A stretch of DNA of 64,000 bases from Cephalopachus bancanus (lineage: Eukaryota > Chordata > Mammalia > Primates > Tarsiidae). The notes below the pieces were generated by a model. The model was not told the origin of the DNA, made no database searches, and saw only the letters and a list, made by a program, of their open reading frames with translations. A program made the translations under genes and the position numbers. How positions within the stretch are numbered: position 1 is the first letter of the stretch; every line of letters begins with the position of its first letter. Positions 33,891-47,500 of this stretch are shown one piece after another. The stretch lies in assembly GCA_027257055.1 (NCBI GenBank), contig JAPVLO010000133.1:7799501-7863500 (forward strand). The letters are read 5' to 3'.

Positions 33891-34229
33891 ATTTTTGTGG
33901 CAAGATTAACGTGCTTAAAAGGATGCCCCTTATTTAGCAAAGTTATAAATGCATCTGTTCTTTGTTTGAACAAGCCCGCATTTAAAAATGTATCCAAAGT
34001 TGTTTTTTTTTTTTTTTTAACTCATTGATAGGGAATTGGTTGAAGATACTATGGATAAGGAATGAGCAAAATATCTCTGTCTGGATATCATCCAGGACAC
34101 ATTTAAAAAAAAAACAGGACCTAGAACAATATACATAAACACACAAACATCACAGAAGGTATTACAGATATTAGAAATAGTCACCTAGAGTGAGAGGGAG
34201 GGAACAGAGGAGTGGACAGATATGGAGAT

Positions 34230-34865
34230 ACAATTTTTAAATTGTCATAGTTATGGAGGCGTGTGTGCAGGTTTGTTACATGGGCATGTTGCATGGTGGT
34301 GAGGCATGGGCTTCTAATGTGGCCGTCACCCAGACAGTGAACGTCATCCCTAGCAGGTAGTTTTCAACCTTTTCCCTCCTCCCATCTGGAGCCTCAGTAT
34401 CTCTCACTTCCGTCTTCATGTCGAGGTATTCCCATTGTTTGGTTCCCACTTGTAAGTGAAAATATGCAGTGTGGGATTTTTGGTTTCTGAGTTAACTCAC
34501 TTAGGAGGTTCTGGCCTCCAGCTCCAACCCTATTGCAGCAAAAGACATGATTCATGCTTTTTTTTTTTTTTTTTTTTACAGCTGTGTAGTATTCCATGGT
34601 GTGTCTATACTGCATTTTGCTCATCCAGTTATCTGTTGATAGCACTTAAGTTGGGTCCATGACTCTGTTATTCTGAATAGTGCTGCAATGAACATATGAG
34701 TGCTGGTGTCTTTTTCATATACTGACTTCCTTTGGGTAGATACCCAGTAGTGGGATTGCTGGGTCAAATGATAGCTGTATTTTCAGTTCTTTGAGAAATC
34801 TCCATATTGTTTTCCATAGAAGTTGTACCAATTATCACCAACAGTGCATACGCATTCAGGTATGG
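34230..34865 (-). mobile_element. L1 3' end, minus orientation
   Basis: Read on the minus strand: end of ORF2 with the MEYYTAVKK block, then the 3' UTR. The plus strand shows classic L1 complements such as GTTTGTTACATGGGCATGTT, GTAGTATTCCATGGTGTG and ACCCAGTAGTGGGATTGCTG. A 20-base T run at 34559 interrupts it. 5'-truncated, dead. Confidence 0.92.
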
Positions 34866-35134
34866 TGATAAAATTTATGTGAATACCTTGTTAATTAGTT
34901 TTGATCTTGGGCCCTGTAAATATTTTACATAATTTAAAATCAGAATTAAATAGAAAACAAAAGCCTTCCTTTAAACATTGAAAACAAATATTTTAACCCA
35001 ACTAGATATCAAGTAGTGGCATAACTACACAAAGGATGTATACTTATTTTCAGTGAATTTCAAAATTAGTATATTGACTTTATATCATTTAATGTAATCT
35101 ATGGTAAGAAAAATTATTATTATTATTATTATTA

Positions 35135-35424
35135 TTTTTTTTTTTTTTTGAATCAGAGTCTCACTCGGTCGCCCAGACTGGAGTGCAGTGGCCGCTCCCG
35201 GCCACCACAGCCTCTCGCCTGCTGGGCTCTGGCGATCCTTCTGCCTCAGCCTTCCGAGTAGCCGGAATTACAGGCATGTGCTACCACGCCCGGCTGATTT
35301 TTTGATTTTATTATAGAGATGAGGTCTTGCCTGCCCAGGCGGGTCTTGAACCCGTGGGCTCAGGCAATCCACTCACCTCAGCCTCCCAAAGGCGCAGGAT
35401 TACAGGCTGAGCCACCGAGCCCGG
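35135..35424 (-). mobile_element. Alu, reverse orientation
   Basis: Preceded by an (ATT)n run and poly-T, ends GCCACCGAGCCCGGCTG. Right arm inverted repeat GTGGCC/GGCCAC intact; B box CpG-decayed. Confidence 0.95.
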
Positions 35425-37625
35425 CTGTAAAAAAATTATAATGTTGGTGGTGTTATTTTGAATCTATTATATATAGAATACTATGTTATAGCAAAATATA
35501 TGTATTTATGTTTCTTTAGAAGTCAAGATATTCACAGTTAAGGGAAAATGGGAAACAAGTATAACATTAAAGAAATTAAGCAAAACCTTTGTTAAATTGG
35601 ATTTTAAAATATTTGTATAAACTCATAACTAATTTTCTCTATCAAAAAATTATATATTTCCCACTTTCCATTGAAAAGTCCTTGAAACCATGGCATCTTG
35701 GGGGCAGTAAGTATAACCAGCTGCCCAGACTGTGGTCTCAGCCCTGCGTCTCACTAAAGAGATGTAGCTGAATCCAGGTCTGGGGCAAGAAATATGTAGA
35801 ACAAACCTGGATCATCTTAATCCAGAATCAAGGAACCTCTCAAAGCTGAATGGACCATATTACAAAAGCAGGAGGGTGATATTAAAGAGCTCCCATGAAC
35901 CTAAAATAAGGCCATATGAACATCAAAGCAAATAGTGAATAAATACATACATATAAGTATATGCAAATCTGTGTGTTCATGAACACACACACACACACAC
36001 ACACACCCCTCTCCTTGGTGACTTGTGGAGGTTTCTAGGTTATGATCTCATTACTTTGAAAACTGATAAGTTAATGAGAAGAATGAAGCACTTCATCCTT
36101 TTTTTGATTATTCTTTAAAAATTGTTCCATAGGGAAAACAGTATATGAAAGTTACTCATACGTAGAATTCCACCTAATGAATGCATTAAAGTGTGACAGA
36201 CACACCTTGATGGAAGTGAGGATCCAGGTGGCGATGATCAGTGGAGGCTCGATCATTGCATAAGAGGACTTGAGGGAACGACCTCGCAGGAAATGAGCCA
36301 AAAGTCCCTGAACTCAACAGGTCACCATCACCTCTGTGAAAGTTTGGTTGTGGACAGGGTTTGCTTCTTGATATGAGGCTATGTTGTCCTTGAAGAAACA
36401 GGAAAAAAGCAAACCTGAAGTTAGTCAAGTCTCTAGGTCTTACTCTCGTGCGGCCAGATGATGGGGAGGTATTGAGGATCTGGGAGCAAGTTCTAAGACA
36501 CCAAGGGAAGGAAACTGCCAAGTTTGTAGTGTTGGACAGTGCCAGGACCAGGCATCTTTGAAAAAGGGCAGGGGGAGTGCTTTAAAAAAGACATACTTGT
36601 ATATATAGTATACATACAGACATTACACATATAGATACACACAACACACACACACACACACACACACACAGAATATGAGGCTTAACGACAAAAAGCAGCC
36701 TGCCACTAGAAGGTTTTAGGTTGAGTGAGGCCTGTATTTACAGTTTGGTGGTTTTTGAGAATGATGATAGTGGAGTGTGCTCTGGATTGTGAGTGATGCG
36801 GAGCCTTTGGGAACTCGGGGGGTTGTGGAACCCCCAAAGGGAGCCAGGTATGGTGTTTGCTGCCACTTCCCTCCTGGAGCCAAAGCCTACATGGGACCAT
36901 GGGTCCATCTCAGCCGACACCTGCCCCTCCCTGCTCAGAACTGGCAGGAAGTGTGTCCTCTGATACAGCCATTCTGATACTCAAACCTCTGCCATTTTAG
37001 TTTAATTAGGAACTAAATGAAGCAGCCACGGGACACTCTGCAGTTGGAGGGGAATTCCTTCTTATCACAGTGAAGGCAAGTCATAGCCGCAGCTTTCCCG
37101 GGCAGCCCAACTAGAAGTGCTGCAATACAAAAAGGCAAAATAGGAGTGGGACGGCTTTTAACAAGATAGTCGTGTATTCAAAAAAAAAAAAAGTTATCCT
37201 GGACTGCCCCTCGTGTCCCCTCATGCACACACACTATCACAACATTCAACCACAGCAACTGTGACCACAGGTCTCAAGTTGTTTGCTGTCCCCACCCACC
37301 GTCCTGTGGAGTACCAACCACAGCCTCGGTTAGTCGGGGGGGTCACTGCCAGAGGAAAGCCTCTGGTGTGGTTGTCCCATGTTGCAACGGCTGCAGAAAC
37401 TTCAGCTGTGGCACATCCCGAAACAAATCTCAAATGTGCCAGGGAGCAGACCCAAAACTCAGCATCAGAATGAGGCCTGCTGAGCTCTCAGGACCCACTG
37501 TCAGCAGGTGGATACCACGAGAGGGGCAGGAATCTGCCACGTAGCTTCACGTTTCTAGTAAAACACAGGCCCTGTGACAGAAACAAGGAGAAGCAGGAAT
37601 TTCTTTATTGCCATTTCCAGGTCTG
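35425..37625. other. Intergenic DNA, no recognised feature
   Basis: Two short CA runs (about 35986-36006 and 36648-36670) are the only identified items. Open frames such as 36186-36521 carry no family signature. Confidence 0.4.
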
Positions 37626-37629
37626 AGAA

Positions 37630-38230
37630 GAATGATGTTGGCAATTTAATGGGTATTGCATTGAATCTATAGATTGCCTTGGGTAGGATGGACATCTTAA
37701 CAATGTTGATTCTCAAGTCATTCTATGAAAAAGATACCTGCACACGCATGTTTATTGCAGCACTATTCACAATAGCAAACATATGGAACCAATCGTGCTC
37801 CCTGTTGAAACTGGACTGAACTAAAAAAAAAATGTGGTACATATACATGATAGAATATTACACAGCCATAAAGAAGGACTTTGCAACAACATAGATTTAG
37901 CGTCTATCATACTCAGTGATCTATCACAGAAACAAAGAACTGAGTACCACATGTTCTCACTCATAAGTAGACCCTGAACATTTTCCACAATACTATAAGA
38001 AAGGGATTGGCAGTAGCCAGAAACTGCCTGGGGAAGGAGTGGGGGCACATAACATCAATAAGGGTACCTGATCTCAAACCAGGTGAGGTGAAGGCCAAAG
38101 GGAGGCCCAAACTTTACCTATATGAAGACCACTTATATACCTAATCCTGAATTGTACCCCACGTTTTTAAAATAAGAAAAACAAAGGAAAGAAAAAACAA
38201 ACCAAAAAACAAAAAGTTAAAAAAAAAGGA
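37630..38230 (+). mobile_element. L1 3' end with 5' inversion
   Basis: From about 37725 the plus strand is L1 sense: TGTTTATTGCAGCACTATTC, GAATATTACACAGCCATAAA, the terminal AATTGTACCCCACG and an A-rich tail. The preceding 37630-37720 is L1 ORF2 in the opposite orientation (GGTATTGCATTGAATCTATA). The two halves meet near 37722. This is the structure left by twin priming. Confidence 0.85.
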
Positions 38231-39470
38231 AAAGTAGGAAACTACAGAGCTATAGCTTTAAAATAGCCTTTGTGTATGTATTGTCATGTAATTAGAGACG
38301 AAAACAGGCAAGCATGAAGATCAGAATCATCCAGATTATTTCTTCTCCCTTTGCCCACACTGATCACGTAGTACAGCTGTTTAAGTGTTGTCTAATCCTC
38401 CTTATCTTATACCGGAAAAATTAAACTCCTCCCCAGTTTTCCTTCCTACATCTGCTCCGTATCTAGTCACCCACACTGATACCAGCATAATCCTTCAGGA
38501 AAGGCTATTCCTCTGCTTAGAACTCTTTGTGGCTACCTCTGGAATCTTCCTGTTCCAGCCGAGCCCCTGGTGTGGCACGGAGGACCCAGTCAGGACATTC
38601 CTCTCCAGAGGCCTCTCCTATTACCTGAACTTATAATCAGTGGCACTAAATTATCTGCAGTTATCAACACATGCCATGCGCTTTCACTTTTCTGTAATGC
38701 AATCCTTGAGCCTGGTGCCTAAGAGCAATGTGAGGACCAGGTGAGCAGCAAGCCCAGGGCCCTGTGCCTGGGGCCTTGCCGGTGTGGTTTAGTTGGCACT
38801 CAAAGATGCACATGTAAACAACAACTCCAGGTGATTTGCATTTACACTTGACATCACACTTTGAGGAACACTGTTTTCAAGTCTTACTATAAGGTGGGGT
38901 TTTTTTTCCTTTGAAAAAATATAGCATTTCTCCTGCAAATACTTGGCAAGTTGAATCTTCTTGCTGGTAAAGTATTCCATGTCCTGTCTCAAGCAGTTTA
39001 ACCATTTATCCTAAGGGCTTGGCTTAAATCAGGTGCCTCTTCCCAGCTATACTAATACAGTATTTAATTATGTTCCTAGAAGTTTTATTGTTAGGGTATC
39101 CAAGTTATTCATGCAAAATCAATAGGATAGTTTTAAATTTTAAAGTATATTATTCTAACTGTATATATATATATATATATATATAATAAAATATACAAGG
39201 ATAGAAATAAAAATAATTCAGAATTTCACCACCAAGTGATTAATAATCACATTTCTGTTCTCTTGAGGCAGAAATGGCTGAGTGAGAGTTATGCGCACTT
39301 TAATGTTCTCAGTATATAATACAAATTGCATTAAGTTATATCTACTTATCCCAGCTAAGGATGTATAAAAATGCCCAACACCTTGGGTATTAAACAGAAA
39401 AACAAATCCCTTATTTGTTATAATAAATATTTTACCATTGTTTTAATCATTGTTTCCAGGATTATTACTA
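38231..39470. other. Intergenic DNA, no recognised feature
   Basis: A (TA)n run of about 26 bp at 39160-39185 is the only identified item. Confidence 0.4.
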
Positions 39471-39481
39471 AGGTGGAACTT

Positions 39482-39790
39482 TTTTATTTATTTTATTTTA
39501 TTTTATTTTATTTTTTGAGTTGGAATCTCACTCTGTCGCCCAGACTGGAGTGCAGCGGCCGCTCCCAGCCACCGCAGCCTCGACTTGCTGGGCTCCGGTG
39601 ATCCTTCCGCCTCAGCCTTCCAAGTAGCCGGAATTACAGGCATGCGATACCACGCCTGGCTGATTTTTTTGATTTATTGTAGAGATGAGGTCTCGCTGCC
39701 CAGGCGGGTCTCGAATCCACGGGCTCAGGCAATCCACTCACCTCAGCCTCCCAAAGGCGCGAGATTACAGGCTGAGCCACTGAGTCCGGC
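39482..39790 (-). mobile_element. Alu, reverse, inserted in an L1
   Basis: Starts with a (TTTTA)n tail, ends GCCACTGAGTCCGGC. TGGAACTT flanks both sides. It sits at the edge of the L1M-like element that follows. Confidence 0.93.
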
Positions 39791-39794
39791 TGGA

Positions 39795-41585
39795 ACTTCT
39801 TTGTTAAATGAATTTAAGGTGTACAACACAGTGTTTGATATGAAAATCCTCAGTGAAATGAGCACAACAAGTGAGCAATTTTCATATCCATCACCTTCCA
39901 CGGTTCCTGGTTGCTTTCTTTTGTAAGAGCACCTAAAATCCACTCTTAGCAAATGTTCACCATATGGTGTTATTAACTAACGTCCTCCCGCTGCACAGAT
40001 CTCAGGACATAACCCAAGTCTGCACCTCTGATCATATCTTTTCATTTTTCTCCCCGTCCCCGTGCCTGGTCTACTGTTTCTATGTATTCAATTTGTTTTT
40101 CATTCCACAATAAGTGAGATCATGCTGTATTTTCCTTTCTGTGTCTGGCTTATTTCACTAAGTGTAATGTCTACTAGGTTCACCTATGTTGCCACAAATA
40201 TACCTCCTTTTCAAAGCTGAATAATATTTCACCATAGGCCCGGGCTCGGTGGCTCAGCCTGTAATCCCGCACCTTGAGAGGCTAAGGTGAGTGGATTGCC
40301 TGAGCCCGCGAGTTCGAGACCCGCCTGGGCAACTTGGCAAGACCTCATCTCTACAATAAATCAAAAATCAGCCGGGCGTGGTAGCACGCACCTGTAGTTC
40401 CAGCTACTTGGAAGGCTGAGGCGGAAGGATGGCCGGAGCCCAGCAGGTCGAGGCTGAGGTGGCTGGGAGCGGCCACTGCACTCCAGTCTGGGTGACAGAG
40501 TGAGACTCCAACTCAAAAAATAAAATAAAATAAAATAAAATTTCACCATCCATATATCACAGCTTCTTCATCCATTCATCCATCAACTGGTCAATGGGTT
40601 GTGTTCATATCTCGGCTGTTGTGAATAACGCTGCCATGAGTATGGCAGTGCAGACGTCATGAGGCACTGATTCCATTTCCTTTGTACATACTCAGAGGAG
40701 AGATTGCTGGATCATATGAGAGATTAGTGCATCATATGAAAGATGATTGCTGGTAATTCTGTTTTCAATTTTTTGAGGAACATCCATATTATTTTCTATA
40801 GTGGCCATACCAATCTACAATCTCACAGATAGAATACGAGGGTTCTTATTGCTTCACAACCTCCAGCACTCATCCCTTGACTTGCTGACGACAGCCACCT
40901 TAGCAAGTGTGAGAGAACATCTCACAGTGGCCTTGATTTGCATACCCCTCATGAGCAATGTTTGTTGGCCCATTTTATGTCATCTTTGGGAAAATGTCTA
41001 TTTGGGTCTTTTGCCCACTTTTTACTTGGGTCTTATTTGTTTTTTTGTTTTGTTTAGTTTTATGCTATTGAGTCATGTAAGTTCCTTATATAATTTGGAT
41101 ATTAACCCCATCAGGTAGATGGTTCACAAACATTTTCTTTCAATCTGTAGGCTGCCTTTTCATTTTGTTGATTGCTTCCTTTACTGTACAGAAGCTCCTT
41201 AGTTTGCTGTAGTCCCATTTGCTTATTTTTTTCTTTTGTTGCCTGAACTTTTTGTTTGATACCCAAGAAGTTATTGCCAAGACCAATGTCAAAGAGATTT
41301 CTCCTATGTTTTCTTCCGGAGTTCTATGGTTTCAGGCTTTACGTTCAGGTCTTTAATCCATTGTGAGTTGACTGTTGTGTGTGGTGGAAGATAAGGGTCC
41401 AGCTCCATTCTTCTGCATGTGGGTGTCCAACTTCCCCAACTCCAGTAATTGAAGAAACTCCAATAACTCGTATCCTTTCCCCATTGTGGCTTCCTGTCAA
41501 AAGTTACTTGACCATAAATTCTTGGGTTTATTTCTGAGCTCTCTCTTCTGCTCCATGGTTTTGCGTGTCTGCTTTTATGTACATG
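39795..41585 (-). mobile_element. Old L1 (L1M-like) in minus orientation, split by an Alu
   Basis: The plus strand carries complements of L1 3' UTR and ORF2: CATATGGTGTTATTAACTAA, GAGATCATGCTGTATTTTCC, GGCCTTGATTTGCATACC, TTTTGTTGCCTGAAC and TATTTCTGAGCTCTCTCTTC, in order. Heavily mutated. An Alu at 40236-40540 interrupts it. Confidence 0.85.
40236..40540 (+). mobile_element. Alu, nested in the L1
   Basis: Plus-oriented, tail (AAAAT)n. Flanked by ATTTCACCAT on both sides. Its left B-box region reads GCGAGTTCGAGACCCGC. Confidence 0.95.
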
Positions 41586-42299
41586 AAAAGAATCACGTAT
41601 GCTTCAGACCAACCATCCCTAACTCTTACCTTTTGTCTGTACTGGTAACTCCCCAGGATCCCAGGCTTCATTTGTTATAACCTGTGGAAACAAAAGGCTG
41701 ACAGACTCTTTCCTGCAATGGAGTTATATTCAGTGTTCTAAGGACAGTCTCTGTAGTTCCATGCTTCTTATGGCTTTCTAGGGCTGGCAACCCTGGTACA
41801 CACCTGCTCTCTTCTGGGTAAGCTCTCTTTCCTATCTTAAGTGCAAAGAAAGGAGTAAAGCACAAATGGCCTCTCTGGTAGGACAGCAGGATCACAACAA
41901 ACCTTCCCTGAGTGCATTTTATTTTATACTTAAGGCAAGCTGTTCTCAGAATCTGGACACTCAGAAACCGTGAGAGAAGAAGTGATTCTCATTTTGGAAT
42001 GCTAAGTTTTCAGATAAATTGTTATGGAGCAATAAGTAACCAGCCCAGGAATGAAAAAAAATGTCTTGGCTTGTCTCAAAAATGAACACCCACAGAGTAT
42101 ATGGATGGTTGACAAGTTTTGTGGAGGTTGAGCCAGAAAACAGTTTTTCTAACTGGGATACAGAAAGTGAGTCAGAGATAAAGGCTCTTCCTTTCAAGAA
42201 AGAGAGTTTTCTCTTTTCCAGCATGGCTGCAAAAGTGGGCAGAAGTTTGTTTTTCAATCTAGTCCCTTTACTCTTGCAATTCTCTCAGCTCCTGACAAC
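41586..42299. other. Unassigned sequence between L1 copies
   Basis: No exon; not recognisably L1. Possibly another diverged element. Confidence 0.35.
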
Positions 42300-42309
42300 A
42301 GGTTTTTTT

Positions 42310-43455
42310 TTTTTCCAATAATCAATATTTTTTTTATTATGATGTTGTGGGGTACAGTTAAGGGTTAGGTATACAAATACGTTTCATTCAGGCACCCTAT
42401 TGATTAGAGGTGCTTCCCCATCCCCAGACAGATATTTGCTCGTTAATCCCATCTCCCCCCACCATAGTTTCCCACTACTGCCAGTCATTTTCTTATAGTA
42501 TTAGATTGGATGTTCAAGGTCCATTATATGAGTGAAAACATGTGATACTCGGACCTTTGTTTTTGTGAGAGGTCACTCAGTATTATAGACTCAGTTCCAT
42601 CCAGGTTGCTGCAAAATTCATGACTTTGTTCTTTTTTATGACTGCGTAGTATTCCATCGTGTATGTGTACCACATTTTTCTAATCCAATTCTCTTTTGAT
42701 GGTCACCATGGTTGCTTCCAGGTTCTTGCTATTGTGAACAATGCTGCGATAAACATACGTGTGCAGTTGTCTTTTTTGTAGAGTGATTTGTGTTCTTCCG
42801 GATATATTCCCAGTAGGGGAATTGCGGGGTCGTATGGGAGGTCAATATTTAGAGCTTTTAGGAATCGCCACACTGCTTTCCACAGAGGTTGCACTAGTTT
42901 ACACTCCCACCAACAGTGTAGAGTGTTCCCTTTTCTCCACACCCTCTCCAGTGGCTGTTATTTTTTGAGTTGTTGATAATTGCCATTCTGACTGGAGTTA
43001 GGTGGTATCTCAGTGTGGTTTTGGTTTGCATCTCCCTGATGATTAGTGAAGTTGAACATTTCTTCATATGTCTGTTGGCTGCTCAGATGTCTTCCTTTGT
43101 GAAGTGTCTGTTCATGTCTTTTGCCCATTTTATAATGGGATTGTTTGTTTTTTTTCTTTTCAGCACGTTTGAGTTCCTTGTAGATCAAAGATGTTAAGCC
43201 TTTGTCTGACCTGGTGTTGGCAAATACTTTTTCCCAGTCTGTAGGCTGTCTCCCTGCTCTCTTGATGGTTTCTTTGGCTTTGCAGAAGCTTGTCAGTTTA
43301 ATAAGGTCCCACTTGTCTATCCTCTCTCTTACGACCTGTGGGTTTTGGGTTTTGTTCAGGAATTGGATGCCAGTTCCGATTTCCATGAGGGTATGTCCTT
43401 CGTTTTCTAAGGTTCTCATGGTTTGAGGTTTTACATTTAGGTCTCTGATCCATTT
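42310..43455 (-). mobile_element. Young-looking L1, 5'-truncated, with target-site duplication
   Basis: The minus strand encodes the C-terminal part of L1 ORF2 in open stretches of 153 and 79 codons, with [37 protein letters not shown] and [12 protein letters not shown] 3' UTR follows, ending at GGTATACAAAT and a T run on the plus strand. Near-identical flanks, GACAACAGGTTTT on the left and GACAACAGATTTT on the right, are the target-site duplication. It lacks the endonuclease and reverse transcriptase cores, so it cannot move itself. Confidence 0.93.
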
Positions 43456-43464
43456 GGGACAACA

Positions 43465-44560
43465 GATTTTCTAGCAGTTTAGTTTTCAGTGTCATTATGA
43501 GTTTATTTTTCTATATCTTCATAGATATTTTTATGACCATTGGGAAAATCTATGGTAAGATTTGATAATCCAACTCAATTTTGGTTCAGAATTCCTATAA
43601 TGATATTAATTCCATGTGATTTAAATTATTTTAAACATATCAATGCTTCTTTTATGGATCAGGATATTGCATCTTGGTGAGTGTTCCCCGACGGTTTCCC
43701 TTTTCAGCTCCGTAAGTGTTTGCTTCATGCATTTTGAGAGTCTTTTATTTGGTATGCACACGTTAGCATCACTGCATGCTTCCTTTTGCCATTACCTAAG
43801 TCTTTCTTCCTAGCAATGTTCTTTGATCTGGAACCTAATTTATCAAACATTAGTACAACCATTCCTTCTGTTAAAAAAAGTTTGAATGATATGTCTCTTC
43901 CAGTCTCTTACTTTCGACCACCTATGTCATTTAATTTGAAGTAAGTTTTCTATAAACAGTATATAGTTGCATCATGATTTAGTTTTATTTTTTTCTACAT
44001 TGGCAATATCTGTCTTTTTCTTGGTGAATTTAGATCATTTACATTGAAGGTAATTGCTGTTATTTAAGGTACTTTTGAGGCATCTCATCATATTGCTTAT
44101 AGTGGTTGCTTTGGCCTACTTTTCCCACTTTTAAATGCCCAGTGACCTCTATCATTCATGGGTCTGCTAGTGAGTTTTTATGCTGCTAGGTTGTATGGTG
44201 GGCTCATGCTAGATTTTGCAAGATGATTGCAGTGTGTTTTCTAGGAGGTGGCAACAATTTTCACTCCCAACAACAGTGTAAGAGTCTCACTGTCCTGTAC
44301 TACGTCCATGCTGATATCATGTAAGTCACCTCATTGTACAGTTATACAGAGCACCAATTTTGTTTTCATTTTGTATTTTGTTTTCAAAAATGTAAGTTCC
44401 TCAGAGGTTTTGCTTAAATTCACCACTTTGTGATGAAGGACATACAGCATAGATTAGATATCGACTAAGGTCAGGCCAGTGGTGCCCAGAGTTTTTTCTC
44501 CACAGTCTTGCCATCTTTGCTGAGGGTTTTAGTCATTTCAGAAGTATTCAGTGAAAGCTT
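43465..44560 (-). mobile_element. Old L1 (L1M-like) fragments, minus orientation
   Basis: Complements of L1 ORF2 middle (TATGCACACGTTAGCATCAC, ATAAACAGTATATAGTTGCA, ATTTAGATCATTTACATTGA) up to about 44110. A second piece carries CACTCCCAACAACAGTGTAA near 44262. The order suggests internal deletions. Confidence 0.7.
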
Positions 44561-47500
44561 TATTATTATTTGTGTTTTTCCCTGTAGATTTAAATGCTTT
44601 CTAAATTTCTGGTAATAAACAATTCTTCTTTGAATGAATGAATGAATGAATGAGTGAATGAATGACTTTCCAGAAAGAAACTACATTCCAAGGCTTCATC
44701 ACCCCTGCTCATGTCATTTCAGGTCAGGTTCTTTGGTTTGTAAGTAAGATTTGAAAATCCCATGTTAAGGGAGTAAATATCTGCTTATGTAAATGGTATA
44801 ATATTCCTTTTGGGGGGGAATAAAAAGAAGTTAATTTGTGTCAGAGTGTGTTGCTTCTTGCTTATTCACTACAGATACTGTAGTTATTTATTTTGAGCAA
44901 GAAGCAACTTGTTTGGGTCTTCCGTCTGCCACATTTCCATTCTTATCTGGAGATTAGTCACTACCTGGGCCACAGAGGCTGGTACAGACAGCTCTTGTTC
45001 ACTAGGAAACCTATAAATCAAATACTGCAAACATTCTTTCTTCCTGGGAGAAGTCAGGGGCAGGAAATGCCAAGTTCATGACCTTCACTCACAGAGAGTG
45101 AAAGAGATCAGTATAAATTCAATGAGGCTTCAAGTCTGTTACTTGTAGAATGAATGTTTAACGTTTAACAGGGAAAGAGAGTTAAGAAATACAAGCTAGC
45201 ATGTCATAATGGTTACTTTTTGCCTTTCTTATTAAAGCTTTTCCTAGACTATGAATAGTGAATGATTACAAATAGATGCTTTGATTTTCTATAGAAATTG
45301 CAAAACTGCATTTGTTAGGGGAAAAAAATCAACTGTCTTCTTTCAGGATAATTTCACATCTCTTTTCATATTAAAAAGGAAAAAAGTAAGCTTTTCTACT
45401 CCACAGTACCCAGTACGATTAAAGAGAGAGCCGTCTGAGCCTATGCTTGCTAAGCACACCTCAGGTTCTGTGGACCAGCGAGTTGGGGTGGTTGCCAGGG
45501 TGGCTGCATCAGAAGCATCAGTATCTCACACTAGTTTGCTCCCTTGCAAGACTGAGTCCAGAGAGTTGAGAGACGGTCCAGGTGCTGAGAGGAGGTAGTT
45601 CTTCTCAGTCAAAGCATCCCTGCTACCTGAGGAGGCAGGGCAGGAGGGGTTGAGGAACCCCTCCTCCCACGGGAACAGAGAGAGGTTGGATGGGAGTTCT
45701 GTTTCAGGAGTCCTGGGCCAAGATCCCCCGCATTCCAGGCTGGCTGACTGGAGCAAGTTCCCAGGAAGAGTGGATGTCATGTTACCCTGCCAAAGGCAAC
45801 ACTCTGGCAGTAAGAGCAGCCTGGACTTCTCTGGGGTATGACTCAGACCAGGGAGAGCAGAGCCCGTGGGTGTGGACAAATGTGGATCAGTTGCATGCTC
45901 TACTTCTTGGTGAAGAGTTTAGTTGAGTTTTGGTGTAAGGGGAGCAGGAGGCCTCCCATGCTCTGTCCTCTATGTGGGTGGGGGGCCACCATGAAACAGA
46001 CAGCATCAAAGTCATCCCAAGCCAGGGGCTGGGAATCACCCATCCCATCCTGCCTCTGCCCATGGCCATGACAGATGGTGTAGCATGGCCCAGGCAGTGG
46101 GAATATGTCCGAGATGCTAGGACAGCGCCCAGGGGAGCCAGAGCTTTAGGGGACCATGCAGACTAGCACATGGTGGTGCCTGGCAAACTAACACCAAGTG
46201 GAACCTGCGCTGGGGTCGGCATGTGGGAGAAGGCTGTTCACTCCAAGAGACCCCAGTCAGCCTCAAGCTACAGCAGGACACACTTTCCTCAAGTCGGACT
46301 CCCTGTGGGTGCTGTTGACCCTGGGCCAGCACCTTCCCTGGGGGATGCACAGCAAACGTTAAACATGATATTTCACTGGATTTTAAGAAATTCTCATGGT
46401 TTAATTCCCTGGCTCTTGGAAACATGTGCCTGGGATCATAGTGCAATCAGGATTTTCTTATCTTTCCTCATCTTGTTTTTTATTTTGGAAAAGGAATTCA
46501 ATTGACCTTTGTTTGGAACCGACACTGAACTGCCAAATGTTCTAAATAGAGATGAATAGAACTTAAACCACCTCTCCTGTCAGTGTGAACTTTGAGTCTG
46601 TCAAGTTATTGATTGATGTTTATTAGCATGAATTGTCAACAGCACATAATGCTGCTTCCCCAAACCTTCCCACCAATAATCACCCTTTGCCCATTATTTG
46701 TTCTTCTCATGAACTAGTGATTCAAAATATTTTTTGATACAACAAACCATAATAGGCAGGCCTTTTACATTGTAGAAAATACCCTGAGGGCCCACACTTA
46801 TTTCTGCTGGGTATGTCAAACAATGCAGGAGCCTCATAGCAGCATGGGGAGGAAAGAGCTGGAACACAGTGAAGTCCTTGGTAATAACTCCCTCCTCATT
46901 GGAGATGTGCTTAGGTTTGAGTAAAAAGGACTCACTCACAGGTCCATCACCTCTGCTGACACCTAGACAAGAATGTTGACTGCATGACATATTCCCAAGT
47001 CAAAATGGAGGGTGACATCCTATTGGATGTATTTAGTTTTTGATTTTTAAGGAGGAAGTAGAGCAAAAGAGAACCTCACAGAATGATAAATATTTAAATG
47101 TATCTACGTATTCTCAACACCCTTGCTTTCCCAAATGTTGTCTTTGTGGTCATGTCAGATCCTTCCGCTTTTGTGGGTCGGCCCTGATGCAAAAACATTC
47201 TCCCCATTGAGGTGATGACTGTCACTCTTCAAATGGAGCCATTCCAGGTACTCTCATTCACAAAGTCTGCACGTGCGCTCTGTCACATGTCAGTGGAGTG
47301 GTGAGGTTCACATCAGCTCCTCCATGCAGTTACGACCATGTCCCGGTGGGTCCCCAGACACTGTGTCCGGATGGCTCCTGTCTCAGAGTTGCTTACTTGT
47401 GAAAGCCCCAGGCCACCCCACCCCTTCTCACTCCCAACAAAACTATTCTTTCTGTCATCACCACTACACAATGCTCATTGTATGCAGCACAGGGTAACAC

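Noticed and set aside
45281..46505. Cluster of 60-117 codon frames on both strands
   Set aside because: Overlapping on opposite strands, no recognisable motif, locally raised GC explains them.
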